DNA from: Caldilineaceae bacterium
GTDB taxonomy: Bacteria; Chloroflexota; Anaerolineae; Caldilineales; Caldilineaceae
Length of the DNA stretch: 5,612 nt
Direction: 5' to 3'
NCBI GenBank assembly: GCA_028819675.1
Contig: JAPPKT010000047.1
Location: forward strand, 1-5,612
Shown here: piece by piece, positions 1 to 4,670 of the stretch
Numbering within the stretch: the stretch's first letter is position 1
How the letters are laid out: every line of letters begins with the position of its first letter
Program-made: the position numbers and the translations under genes
Notes under the pieces: generated by a model
The model's database searches: none
Told to the model about the DNA's origin: nothing
What the model saw: only the letters and a program-made list of their open reading frames with translations

Positions 1-28
1 TATTGTGTTCCGGCTTGTTGCGGGGACA

Positions 29-49
29 GGGCAGGCACAAGGCCTGCCC
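29..49. repeat. Dispersed mini-hairpin repeat, copy 1
   Basis: GGGCAGGC (29-36) pairs perfectly with GCCTGCCC (42-49) across the loop ACAAG (37-41), and is followed by CTAC. It is the same design as copy 3 at 410-430, but with different paired bases in the inner stem. Such short GC-rich palindromes are scattered through many genomes as REP-like elements; whether this one is transcribed is unknown. Confidence 0.7.
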
Positions 50-129
50 CTACAGAATTGTTAGGGGGAACAGTGCAGGGTTGGTAAGGGAGGTCTACGA
101 GAGTTCGCCCCTTTTTTGGGCTGCGCCCG

Positions 130-312
130 TCAGGCTACTTTCTGCCTTTCTTTTACGACCCACAGGGTCCAGAGGATGGTGAGGGAGGTGCCGAGGGCGG
201 CGAGTTGGGCGGGCGGGAAGCGCGAGCCATTGAAGTTCCAGGTGTTGTTGACGTTTGTCTGACCTGGAATTTGGGGCCGATCAAGTTGTCCATCCACGAA
301 GGACACAGAGTT
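130..312 (-). pseudogene. Remnant of an MFS transporter 3' end (copy A)
   Basis: The minus strand is open from just after a TGA at 313-315 down to TGA at 130-132. The end reads AALGTSLTILWTLWVVKERQ followed by KVA, and aligns without gaps to the last helix and tail of the intact MFS gene at 4671 (AAIGVLPTILWTLWVMKSRR plus ETV). The stop lies the same distance beyond the shared 24-base block. Upstream residues (FVDGQLDRPQ, NFNGSRF) are not recognisable as MFS, no start codon with a ribosome binding site is seen, and the frame is closed by the TGA next to the hairpin repeats. It is best read as the decayed or recombined tail of a transporter paralogue. A short unknown gene is the alternative. 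Confidence 0.45.
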
Positions 313-348
313 TCACGAAGCGTCCTCGAGGGTGAGGTTATCACGAGA

Positions 349-366
349 GCACCCCACAGGGGGTGC
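349..366. repeat. Dispersed mini-hairpin repeat, copy 2
   Basis: GCACCCC (349-355) pairs with GGGGTGC (360-366) across ACAG. The 3' flank GGGTGCCCCTACGGGGATC (361-379) is also present after copy 3, so the repeat unit extends beyond the hairpin on that side. Confidence 0.65.
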
Positions 367-409
367 CCCTACGGGGATCTTGGTGGATTGGCGCTTTTGA
401 GGGCGGCCC

Positions 410-430
410 GGGCACCCACAAGGGGTGCCC
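410..430. repeat. Dispersed mini-hairpin repeat, copy 3
   Basis: GGGCACCC (410-417) pairs perfectly with GGGTGCCC (423-430) across the same ACAAG loop as copy 1. The inner stem bases differ from copy 1 on both arms (AGGC/GCCT against ACCC/GGGT), so pairing is kept while sequence changes. The flank CTACGGGGATCCTGGTTGGA at 431-450 closely matches the one after copy 2. Confidence 0.7.
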
Positions 431-607
431 CTACGGGGATCCTGGTTGGAAGGAAATGTAAACGAGTCCTGGTTTTTTCGGTGCCGATGGTCTTGGCGGC
501 GCCGGTCTTGGAGCAACATGCCGGCATTTGCACAGTCCACATAGCCCTGGAACTGACTCGCTTGCTCCGTCTGTCATGGGGCGTTTCGAGATCGATGCGG
601 CAGGTAC

Positions 608-2713
608 TCAGCCATCTGTGGTCGGTGTGGGCGTGGGCGTGGCGGTAGAAGTGGGTGTTGACGTCGGGGTAGAGGTGGCGGTGGAGGTTGGGGTAGGCGT
701 AGAAGTCGGTGGATTGTCCACGGTTACGGAGGGGGAGAAAGAACTTCCTACATCGTTACGGGCGCGCACGCTGAAGGAGTATTGTGATTTGTAGGGGAGA
801 TTGGTGATGGTTGCGCTCGTTCCGTTCATAGAGATTCTTATGTCCTCCCGAACATAGCCATCGATGTCAACATCAACGCCGTTGTATGGCAGTCTCACCC
901 ACCTTCTCAGGAAACCAAATACAACGTAGTGATACAGATATACGTCATAGGTTGCCTCCTCCGGCACCGGGTCCCAGTCGATTGCCACGCTGCCTACGCC
1001 AATCAGTCTGGCGGTCGGTTTGTTGGGTGCGGAAGGCCAACCTTCAGGTGTAGGGGTAATGGTGGGCGTGACGGTAGGCGTAGGCGTGGGTATGAGACGA
1101 TACTCCTCCGGATTGTCAGCACTTCCCGATGTGGAGATTCTCAGTCCAACAGAGTTCTCGGCCAGGACCCTGAACGAGTAGGTTGGGAAGTCAGTGGGCA
1201 TGTTGGTCAAGACGGCGCTAGAACCGTTAAAGCTGAATGAGATTCCCCGCCTTGGCCCCTCTTCTTTCACCGATCTCCAGTAGGGATAGGACCAGTACCA
1301 CAGATCATAGTATGTGGCGCGAGCCACATCGTCCCAGTCGACGCTGACACGGCCTGCTCCCAGAACGACGACAGTCGGAGGATCGGGGACATCTGGTACG
1401 GTGGAGTACTGTGGTTGGGTCGTGGGCGTTGCAGTTGGCGATGCTGTGGGCGTCGGTGTCGGCGTGGCTGTGGGTGTGGGCGTCGCCGTTGGCTCGAGCT
1501 GCTGTTGTTGGGACTGCTGGGGCTCCAGTGTGGGTGTGGCTGTCGGTGGATCACTCTGTGAAGGAATCTTCACAGTGGCATACCTTGACCAGGCGCTGGC
1601 TACTCCCGAGTCGCCCACGGAGCGGACGGCGTAGGAGTAGGTGGCGCCGGCAGTGACGTTGTAGTGGGTGAATGTCGAATCTGTCAAGCTGTCGCCGCCG
1701 AGCTGCTGCCACTCGTTGACGCTGTCCCAGACCCAAAGCTGGTAACGCGCTGCGCCGGTTACAGAAGACCAGCTCAGACTCACACTACTTTGTGATGCCG
1801 CCGCCGCCAGTAAGGGTACAGCAGGGGGTGTGGCGGTCGCCGTCGATGTGGCTGTGGAGGTAGCTGTTGGTGTAGATGTGGATGTAGATGTCGGGGTGGC
1901 GGTTGGCGTGGCCGTGTGTTTGGGATCATCGGGCTGTCTTAGCGAGGACGGCTCCAGGGTATGTGTGGCAGTCGGTGTGGCGGTTGGGGTAGAAGAGGGC
2001 GTGGCTGACGGTGTAGCTGTGTGTTGGGGGCCCTGTTGTTCTTCCTGAGGCACGGTTGCGCGCACGTACTGCGACCAGCCGCTTTTCTCACCTTCGTCGT
2101 CCACAGCGCGGACGGTGTAGTAGTAGGTTGTTCCAGCGGTACCGCCGGTGCGCGTATAGGTGGTGCCTGTCAGGTTGTCGCCGCCGATCTGCTGCCAGTG
2201 GTTGACGCTGTCCCACTCCCACAGCTCGTAGCGCACAGCGCCGGTAACTGCCGTCCAACTCAGTTCCATCCCGTTCCCGGTTGCATGTGCGGTCAGTGAC
2301 GGCACGAAGGATGACGGCAAGGTTGCGGACGCGTAGTCGGACCATGCGCTTGTCACATTGTCGGCGTTCACTGCGCGGACGGTGTAGAGGTAGGTTATGC
2401 CCTCCACGGCGCTCGTGTGTGTGGATGTGGTGGCTGTCAGGCTGTCCCCACCTAATTCCTGCCAGCCGCCGGCGCTGGTCCAAGCCCACAGTTCATAGCG
2501 CGTTGCGCCCTGCACGGCGGTCCAGCTCAGGTCCACGCCGTTCTCGCCAACCTGTGCGGACAGCGTTGGTTCAGCAAGCGTGGATGCGGTCGAATGCTGT
2601 TGTGCGGAGGCCAGGTTGGTAAGGGACAGGATGGCGGTAAGGGTCAACAGTGCTACCGCCAGCCACACGCGCTGACCGACGAGAGAGGAGATCTGGTTCT
2701 GCTGTGGCGACAT
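608..2713 (-). CDS. Secreted multi-domain fibronectin type III protein with Thr-Pro linkers
   Basis: This 701-residue protein is probably exported and surface-associated; no enzyme domain is visible. Residues 1-37 form a signal peptide: a short N-region with Arg15, a hydrophobic core (16-34) and ASA before a likely cleavage at 37/38. Five FN3-like domains follow: about 47-132, 136-222, 300-384, 446-535 and 561-669. The first three share RYELW.WDSVN.WQQ-type strands, and the last two form a second subtype with longer inserts (FNGSSA/MNGTSA, YSFRV/YSFSVRARN). Thr-Pro-rich linkers occupy roughly 227-299, 389-440 and 541-560, and a similar tail (670-701) ends in TTDG with no sortase motif, membrane anchor or sorting domain. 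Start ATG at 2713 is supported by GGGAG ten bases upstream and by the signal peptide. Ligand binding, adhesion or envelope scaffolding are guesses. The style is typical of Chloroflexota extracellular proteins. Confidence 0.9.
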   Translation of the reverse strand: MSPQQNQISSLVGQRVWLAVALLTLTAILSLTNLASAQQHSTASTLAEPTLSAQVGENGVDLSWTAVQGATRYELWAWTSAGGWQELGGDSLTATTSTHTSAVEGITYLYTVRAVNADNVTSAWSDYASATLPSSFVPSLTAHATGNGMELSWTAVTGAVRYELWEWDSVNHWQQIGGDNLTGTTYTRTGGTAGTTYYYTVRAVDDEGEKSGWSQYVRATVPQEEQQGPQHTATPSATPSSTPTATPTATHTLEPSSLRQPDDPKHTATPTATPTSTSTSTPTATSTATSTATATPPAVPLLAAAASQSSVSLSWSSVTGAARYQLWVWDSVNEWQQLGGDSLTDSTFTHYNVTAGATYSYAVRSVGDSGVASAWSRYATVKIPSQSDPPTATPTLEPQQSQQQQLEPTATPTPTATPTPTPTASPTATPTTQPQYSTVPDVPDPPTVVVLGAGRVSVDWDDVARATYYDLWYWSYPYWRSVKEEGPRRGISFSFNGSSAVLTNMPTDFPTYSFRVLAENSVGLRISTSGSADNPEEYRLIPTPTPTVTPTITPTPEGWPSAPNKPTARLIGVGSVAIDWDPVPEEATYDVYLYHYVVFGFLRRWVRLPYNGVDVDIDGYVREDIRISMNGTSATITNLPYKSQYSFSVRARNDVGSSFSPSVTVDNPPTSTPTPTSTATSTPTSTPTSTATPTPTPTTDG
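614..706 (-). repeat. Thr-Pro codon repeat, C-terminal tail
   Basis: Low-complexity DNA of ACN/CCN codons encodes the last 30 or so residues (STPTPTSTATSTPTSTPTST and onward). It is the same six-base periodic material as the inner linkers, but here no domain follows. The stop comes soon after, so the protein ends inside what elsewhere serves as a linker. Confidence 0.8.
1034..1093 (-). repeat. Thr-Pro codon repeat, linker between FN3 domains 4 and 5
   Basis: Short low-complexity segment encoding PTPTPTVTPTITPTPEGW, separating the fourth and fifth FN3-like domains. Confidence 0.75.
1400..1549 (-). repeat. Thr-Pro codon repeat, linker between FN3 domains 3 and 4
   Basis: Encodes a Thr-Pro-rich linker of about 50 residues that begins with a Gln-rich patch (QQSQQQQ) and continues as TATPTPTATPTPTPTASPTA. 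It marks the change from the first FN3 subtype (domains 1-3) to the second (domains 4-5). Confidence 0.8.
1562..2575 (-). repeat. Internally duplicated FN3 domain coding units 1-3
   Basis: The coding units for domains 1 (2318-2575), 2 (2048-2308) and 3 (1562-1816) are recognisably related at DNA level. Domains 2 and 3 are closest: about 1688-1730 and 2172-2216 share long blocks including GTTGACGCTGTCCCA (1715-1729 and 2201-2215). This points to duplication within the gene, with the linker at 1817-2023 now lying between units 2 and 3. Confidence 0.7.
1817..2023 (-). repeat. Thr-Pro codon repeat, linker between FN3 domains 2 and 3
   Basis: The longest linker, about 69 residues. It has two Thr-Pro/Thr-Ser blocks separated by a non-repetitive charged island (LEPSSLRQPDDPKH), as if two linkers had been joined. 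The two flanks of the island begin similarly (HTATPSATP and HTATPTATP). Confidence 0.75.
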
Positions 2714-2723
2714 TTCTCATCGT

Positions 2724-2728
2724 CTCCC
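2724..2728 (-). promoter_or_regulatory. Ribosome binding site of the FN3 gene
   Basis: The minus strand reads GGGAG here, ten bases before ATG at 2713. An ATG four bases further upstream on the coding strand is out of frame (ATGAGAAATG), so the site supports the annotated start only moderately. Confidence 0.5.
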
Positions 2729-2748
2729 TGGCCGCATAGCCCGACGGG

Positions 2749-2778
2749 GGCCGGCCAGAATCAGACTGGTCGCCGGCC
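2749..2778 (+). terminator. Terminator-like hairpin upstream of the FN3 gene
   Basis: GGCCGG (2749-2754) pairs with CCGGCC (2773-2778) and CCAG (2755-2758) with CTGG (2766-2769), leaving a three-base bulge and a seven-base loop. It is followed by GTTTTCC, which is the form of a weak rho-independent terminator on the plus strand. No plus-strand gene is known to end here, so it could instead shield the FN3 promoter region or act as a leader structure in the FN3 transcript. Confidence 0.35.
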
Positions 2779-2800
2779 GTTTTCCAAGATGGAAACGGCA

Positions 2801-2814
2801 AAATGGCACCATTT
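2801..2814. promoter_or_regulatory. Palindrome upstream of the FN3 gene, possible operator
   Basis: AAATGG and CCATTT form a perfect six-base inverted repeat with spacer CA, about 90 bases before the FN3 start codon. The size suits a dimeric regulator site, but no clear -10/-35 pair was found beside it. Confidence 0.25.
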
Positions 2815-3201
2815 CGAAGCTGACTGCCTTGTCGCAGTACGGTTGTGCGACGTGAAGCAGGTCAGGACAGATGGGAACTACTGGAAGTTCCGGAAAGCGT
2901 TCCTTGCCGCTCTACGCATAACGAATGTCGGAGGCGCGCGCACACGACGCTTGGCGCGCTCCCGGCACCCAACGATTTGGGTTTGCAGCTGTTTTCGATT
3001 CGAGGGACAGCTGAGGCATCCCTATCCAGGGTTTCACATTCGTTGAGGGGTTGTACACCGAGGGCCAGACGGAGCGCGTCCGATATCACATCGATAGCGC
3101 TCAGACTAACGCTTGCTCCGATATTCATCAGAGAAACAAGCTCCCGATCATTGCGTTTACGGCACCAGTAAACAGCTCAGTAATTATAGACTACTCAGTT
3201 G

Positions 3202-3230
3202 TAAGGTCAAATCCCGTTTTCGGGACCTTA
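3202..3230. repeat. Bulged hairpin in spacer
   Basis: TAAGGT (3202-3207) pairs with ACCTTA (3225-3230), and CCCG (3213-3216) with CGGG (3221-3224) around a TTTT loop; CAAAT (3208-3212) bulges out on one side. It sits 25 bases from the stop of remnant B, on its downstream side, so it may be a leftover of that gene's 3' region. Confidence 0.35.
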
Positions 3231-3254
3231 GCTGACCCCGCACCAGAACCGATC

Positions 3255-3380
3255 TCAGGCCGAGGGCTGCCTGCTGCGCACGACCCACAGGGTCCAGAGG
3301 ATGGTGGGGGAGGTGTCGAGGGCGGCTCCATGGGTGCACTGGTAGCGCGGGGCGTTGAAATACTGGCTCTTTAGCGGCGG
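3255..3380 (-). pseudogene. Remnant of an MFS transporter 3' end (copy B)
   Basis: The minus-strand frame opens after TAG at 3381-3383 and closes with TGA at 3255-3257. It ends GAALDTSPTILWTLWVVRSR followed by QPSA. It shares 27 identical bases with copy A (3280-3306 with 155-181) and another 27 with the intact MFS gene (3283-3309 with 4699-4725), and its stop is at the same codon in all three. Residues before GAALDT (YFNAPRYQCTH) do not match the transporter but weakly echo copy A (NFNGSRF), so A and B are probably closer to each other. There is no start or upstream transporter sequence. Decayed paralogue is the favoured reading. Confidence 0.45.
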
Positions 3381-3524
3381 CTATGGATTTGGCGGGAATA
3401 GGGCGGGTTGGTACCGAGAATGGTCGCAGTAGCAGGTCCAGTTGTTTCTTGTTCCTACTCCTATGCAGGTAGAAGAAACCGTTGGAATCGTACTATGGAC
3501 ATCTTCCTCCTGCAATGGGAATCC

Positions 3525-3540
3525 GAGAAATTAGTTTCTC
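3525..3540. repeat. Small perfect hairpin downstream of the PIN gene
   Basis: GAGAAA (3525-3530) pairs with TTTCTC (3535-3540) across TTAG. It lies just over 100 bases beyond the stop of the PIN gene. On the minus strand no T-run follows, so it is not a convincing intrinsic terminator, though it could protect the transcript end. Confidence 0.3.
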
Positions 3541-3646
3541 CCGTTCTGGTCCCTTGCGCCGCTTCGACGGTCGGAAATAGGAGAGGAAGGACAGCCGTAG
3601 ATTCGTGAGCTGGATATAGAGGATGACGGGGTGGAGGGCCAGCAAT

Positions 3647-4192
3647 CTAGATCAGGAGACGTCGGTTTGCAGTCAGAATGGGTATGCCCTGACCTCGAAA
3701 GTCCCCATCATTGGTTATCAGAGTCAGGCCATTCGTTCTGCACAGCTCGGAAATGACTCGGTCGTTGAAGTCGACGCCACCGGCAGCATAATCGTTCAGC
3801 AGATCGTTCATGTCCAACAGGGAGAAACCGCTTTCCATCGGCGAACAGTGCATCAACACGTTTCTTACATCGGCTGCGATATTTTGAGCGATCGGTTTGA
3901 ACTGCCGACTGTTGCGAAACTGTTTGAAATTCATTGCTGGAGACGAGTTTCTCCAGATGATTCTGGAATAACTGTTGATGAATTCTGAAACGATGAGAAC
4001 ATCGATATAGATTTGGCACTTTGCGATAAGAATGCGCTTAAACGCCTGTGAGTATGATTTAACTCGATTAGGTACAGGCGTCTGTTGCGGGCCGAAGAGG
4101 AACAGCCATATATTCGCGTCAAGAAACAGTTGATCTTCGGAGCCAAAAGCATAATTGTTCACAGAGAATGCTTTAGGTGTCATCGTCGTCAT
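3647..4192 (-). CDS. PIN-domain protein, putative ribonuclease/toxin
   Basis: A PIN-fold nuclease candidate of 181 residues; family members cut single-stranded RNA using clustered acidic residues that bind metal. All expected acids are present in order: Asp25 in FLDANIW, Glu70 in VSEFIN, Asp141 and Asp144 in VDFNDRVISELC, then Asp162 and Asp164 in ITNDGDF. This arrangement says the active site is intact. No signal peptide or membrane segment is seen. The frame stays open to an ATG at 4264, but that part lies inside the upstream gene. ATG at 4192 has GAGAAG nine bases before it and overlaps the upstream stop by 20 bases; ATG at 4183 (178 residues) is equally possible. The overlap implies translational coupling to the STAS-like gene. 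A VapC-like toxin role is inference: the partner is not a known VapB-type antitoxin. Confidence 0.88.
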   Translation of the reverse strand: MTTMTPKAFSVNNYAFGSEDQLFLDANIWLFLFGPQQTPVPNRVKSYSQAFKRILIAKCQIYIDVLIVSEFINSYSRIIWRNSSPAMNFKQFRNSRQFKPIAQNIAADVRNVLMHCSPMESGFSLLDMNDLLNDYAAGGVDFNDRVISELCRTNGLTLITNDGDFRGQGIPILTANRRLLI

Positions 4193-4538
4193 CTTCAAGT
4201 ACTTCTCGAACCGCTTGATCGAATCTTTGCCGGTCCTGGAAGTAGTGTTTGGCAGTTTCGACAACGCGCTTTACCAGCCCCGCGTCTTGGGGTTCTATGT
4301 CCTCAACCTTCAGAAGGGACCGAACTTTCTCCTCGCTGAAGTTTCCATACAGCTGACCGATTGCAGCATTCAGGAAGGCCGAGGTCATAGTCGAAACGTT
4401 GTGGAAAGAAAGCAAAACGGGTCGACCATTCGCTAAGGCGACGGCAAGGCGATCATGTACCTTCTGCCCATCGTCCGAGGCTACGCACAAGGGACTGCCA
4501 ACTACTTCATATACTGAAATCCTGGTAGCTTTCTGCAT
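4173..4538 (-). CDS. STAS-like (DUF4325-type) domain protein
   Basis: A 121-residue cytosolic protein matching the STAS-like DUF4325 family by the hallmark stretch STMTSAFLNAAIGQLYGNFS (about 49-68), preceded by the strand RPVLLSFHNVS and an N-terminal strand RISVYEVVGSPLCVASDDGQ. Length is normal for a single-domain member. Classical STAS domains act in protein-protein switching, for example in anti-sigma antagonists; the biochemical role of this family is not settled. The C-terminus is a helix followed by an acidic run (EVLEDDDDDT), which could contact a basic partner. ATG at 4538 has GAGAGG five bases upstream. The gene opens a two-gene unit with the PIN protein, their ends overlapping, so it may hold that nuclease in check. 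That pairing role is inference. Confidence 0.88.
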   Translation of the reverse strand: MQKATRISVYEVVGSPLCVASDDGQKVHDRLAVALANGRPVLLSFHNVSTMTSAFLNAAIGQLYGNFSEEKVRSLLKVEDIEPQDAGLVKRVVETAKHYFQDRQRFDQAVREVLEDDDDDT

Positions 4539-4543
4539 TTCGT

Positions 4544-4549
4544 CCTCTC
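4544..4549 (-). promoter_or_regulatory. Ribosome binding site of the STAS-like gene
   Basis: GAGAGG on the minus strand with a five-base spacer to ATG. It is the best Shine-Dalgarno match in the window and lies directly beside the palindrome at 4551-4562, so structure there could affect access. Confidence 0.65.
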
Positions 4550-4550
4550 A

Positions 4551-4562
4551 GAAGATATCTTC
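4551..4562. promoter_or_regulatory. 12-base perfect palindrome in STAS/PIN leader
   Basis: GAAGATATCTTC is its own reverse complement and ends one base before the ribosome binding site of the STAS-like gene. It may be an operator half of an autoregulated unit or part of a leader structure. Confidence 0.4.
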
Positions 4563-4583
4563 GTCAACGCCGGTCGAAGTCAA

Positions 4584-4598
4584 AGAGAGGGTCTCTCT
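4584..4598. promoter_or_regulatory. Leader hairpin AGAGAG-GGT-CTCTCT
   Basis: Six perfect pairs around a three-base loop, in the middle of the leader. It has no trailing T-run on the minus strand. Confidence 0.4.
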
Positions 4599-4602
4599 AC
4601 GC

Positions 4603-4623
4603 GGGGAAACTCTGGGTTTCCCC
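4603..4623. promoter_or_regulatory. 8-bp perfect hairpin at predicted transcript start
   Basis: GGGGAAAC (4603-4610) pairs with GTTTCCCC (4616-4623) around TCTGG. If the candidate -10 at 4630-4635 is used, transcription would start near 4623, so this would be an operator over the start site or a cap-like hairpin at the 5' end of the STAS/PIN mRNA. Confidence 0.45.
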
Positions 4624-4629
4624 ATCTAC

Positions 4630-4658
4630 AGTATAGCACACATGTGCAGATGCACTAA
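4630..4658 (-). promoter_or_regulatory. Candidate promoter of the STAS-like/PIN operon
   Basis: On the minus strand TATACT (4630-4635) is preceded by TGC (4636-4638), giving an extended -10. A poor -35 (TTAGTG, 4653-4658) lies 17 bases upstream. The spacer holds the near-palindrome GCACACATGTGC (4636-4647, plus-strand reading), a possible repressor contact. The site falls between the MFS stop and the STAS start, so the pair can be transcribed on its own. Confidence 0.45.
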
Positions 4659-4670
4659 AGAACAGGTATC

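Larger units (their letters stand above)
1..607. other. Repeat-rich spacer without an intact gene
   Basis: No intact gene is seen here. The stretch holds three related hairpin repeats (29-49, 349-366, 410-430), a transporter-like 3' coding remnant on the minus strand (130-312), a short direct repeat CACGAAG at 295-301 and 314-320, and a direct repeat GGTCTTGG at 489-496 and 504-511. The 10-base palindrome ATGCCGGCAT lies at 518-527. Translated fragments around the hairpins resemble peptides often annotated by mistake over such repeats. No convincing rho-independent terminator for the fibronectin gene ending at 608 was found. Confidence 0.6.
2714..3646. other. Spacer between FN3 and PIN genes
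   Basis: About 930 bases without a gene I can support. It contains the FN3 ribosome binding site (2724-2728), a strong hairpin (2749-2778), the palindrome AAATGG-CA-CCATTT (2801-2814), a bulged hairpin (3202-3230), the transporter 3' remnant B (3255-3380) and a small perfect hairpin GAGAAA-TTAG-TTTCTC (3525-3540). Open frames on both strands between 2845 and 3171 (minus-strand candidate 2862-3128) show no recognisable domain and no convincing ribosome binding site. Confidence 0.55.

Noticed and set aside
105..126. GCCC-CTTTTTT-GGGC as a terminator
   Set aside because: The T-run is in the loop, not after the stem, and the stem is only four pairs.
614..720. G-quadruplex on the plus strand of the Thr-Pro tail
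   Set aside because: There are many G pairs but too few well-spaced GGG tracts to support a stable quadruplex.
614..2023. Possible CRISPR array or tandem-repeat locus
   Set aside because: The repeats are six-base codon periods of a protein linker, without fixed-length repeats and unique spacers.
1314..2048. Plus-strand open frames rich in Val and Gly (for example 1314-1634 and 1830-2048)
   Set aside because: They are the reverse reading of Thr-Pro linker codons; the periodic GVGVAVGV pattern is a by-product.
2862..3128. 88-residue minus-strand frame in the spacer
   Set aside because: No domain is recognised, no clear ribosome binding site was seen, and plus-strand frames of similar length overlap it, as expected for non-coding GC-rich DNA.
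3185..3230. tRNA-like fragment (GGTCAAATCCC resembling a T-arm)
   Set aside because: There is no GTTC core, no acceptor stem, no D or anticodon arm that pairs, and no CCA; a simple bulged hairpin explains it.
4193..4264. Longer PIN protein starting at ATG 4264
   Set aside because: The extra 24 residues lie inside the STAS-like coding region and do not resemble a PIN N-terminus; starts at 4192 or 4183 give normal family length.
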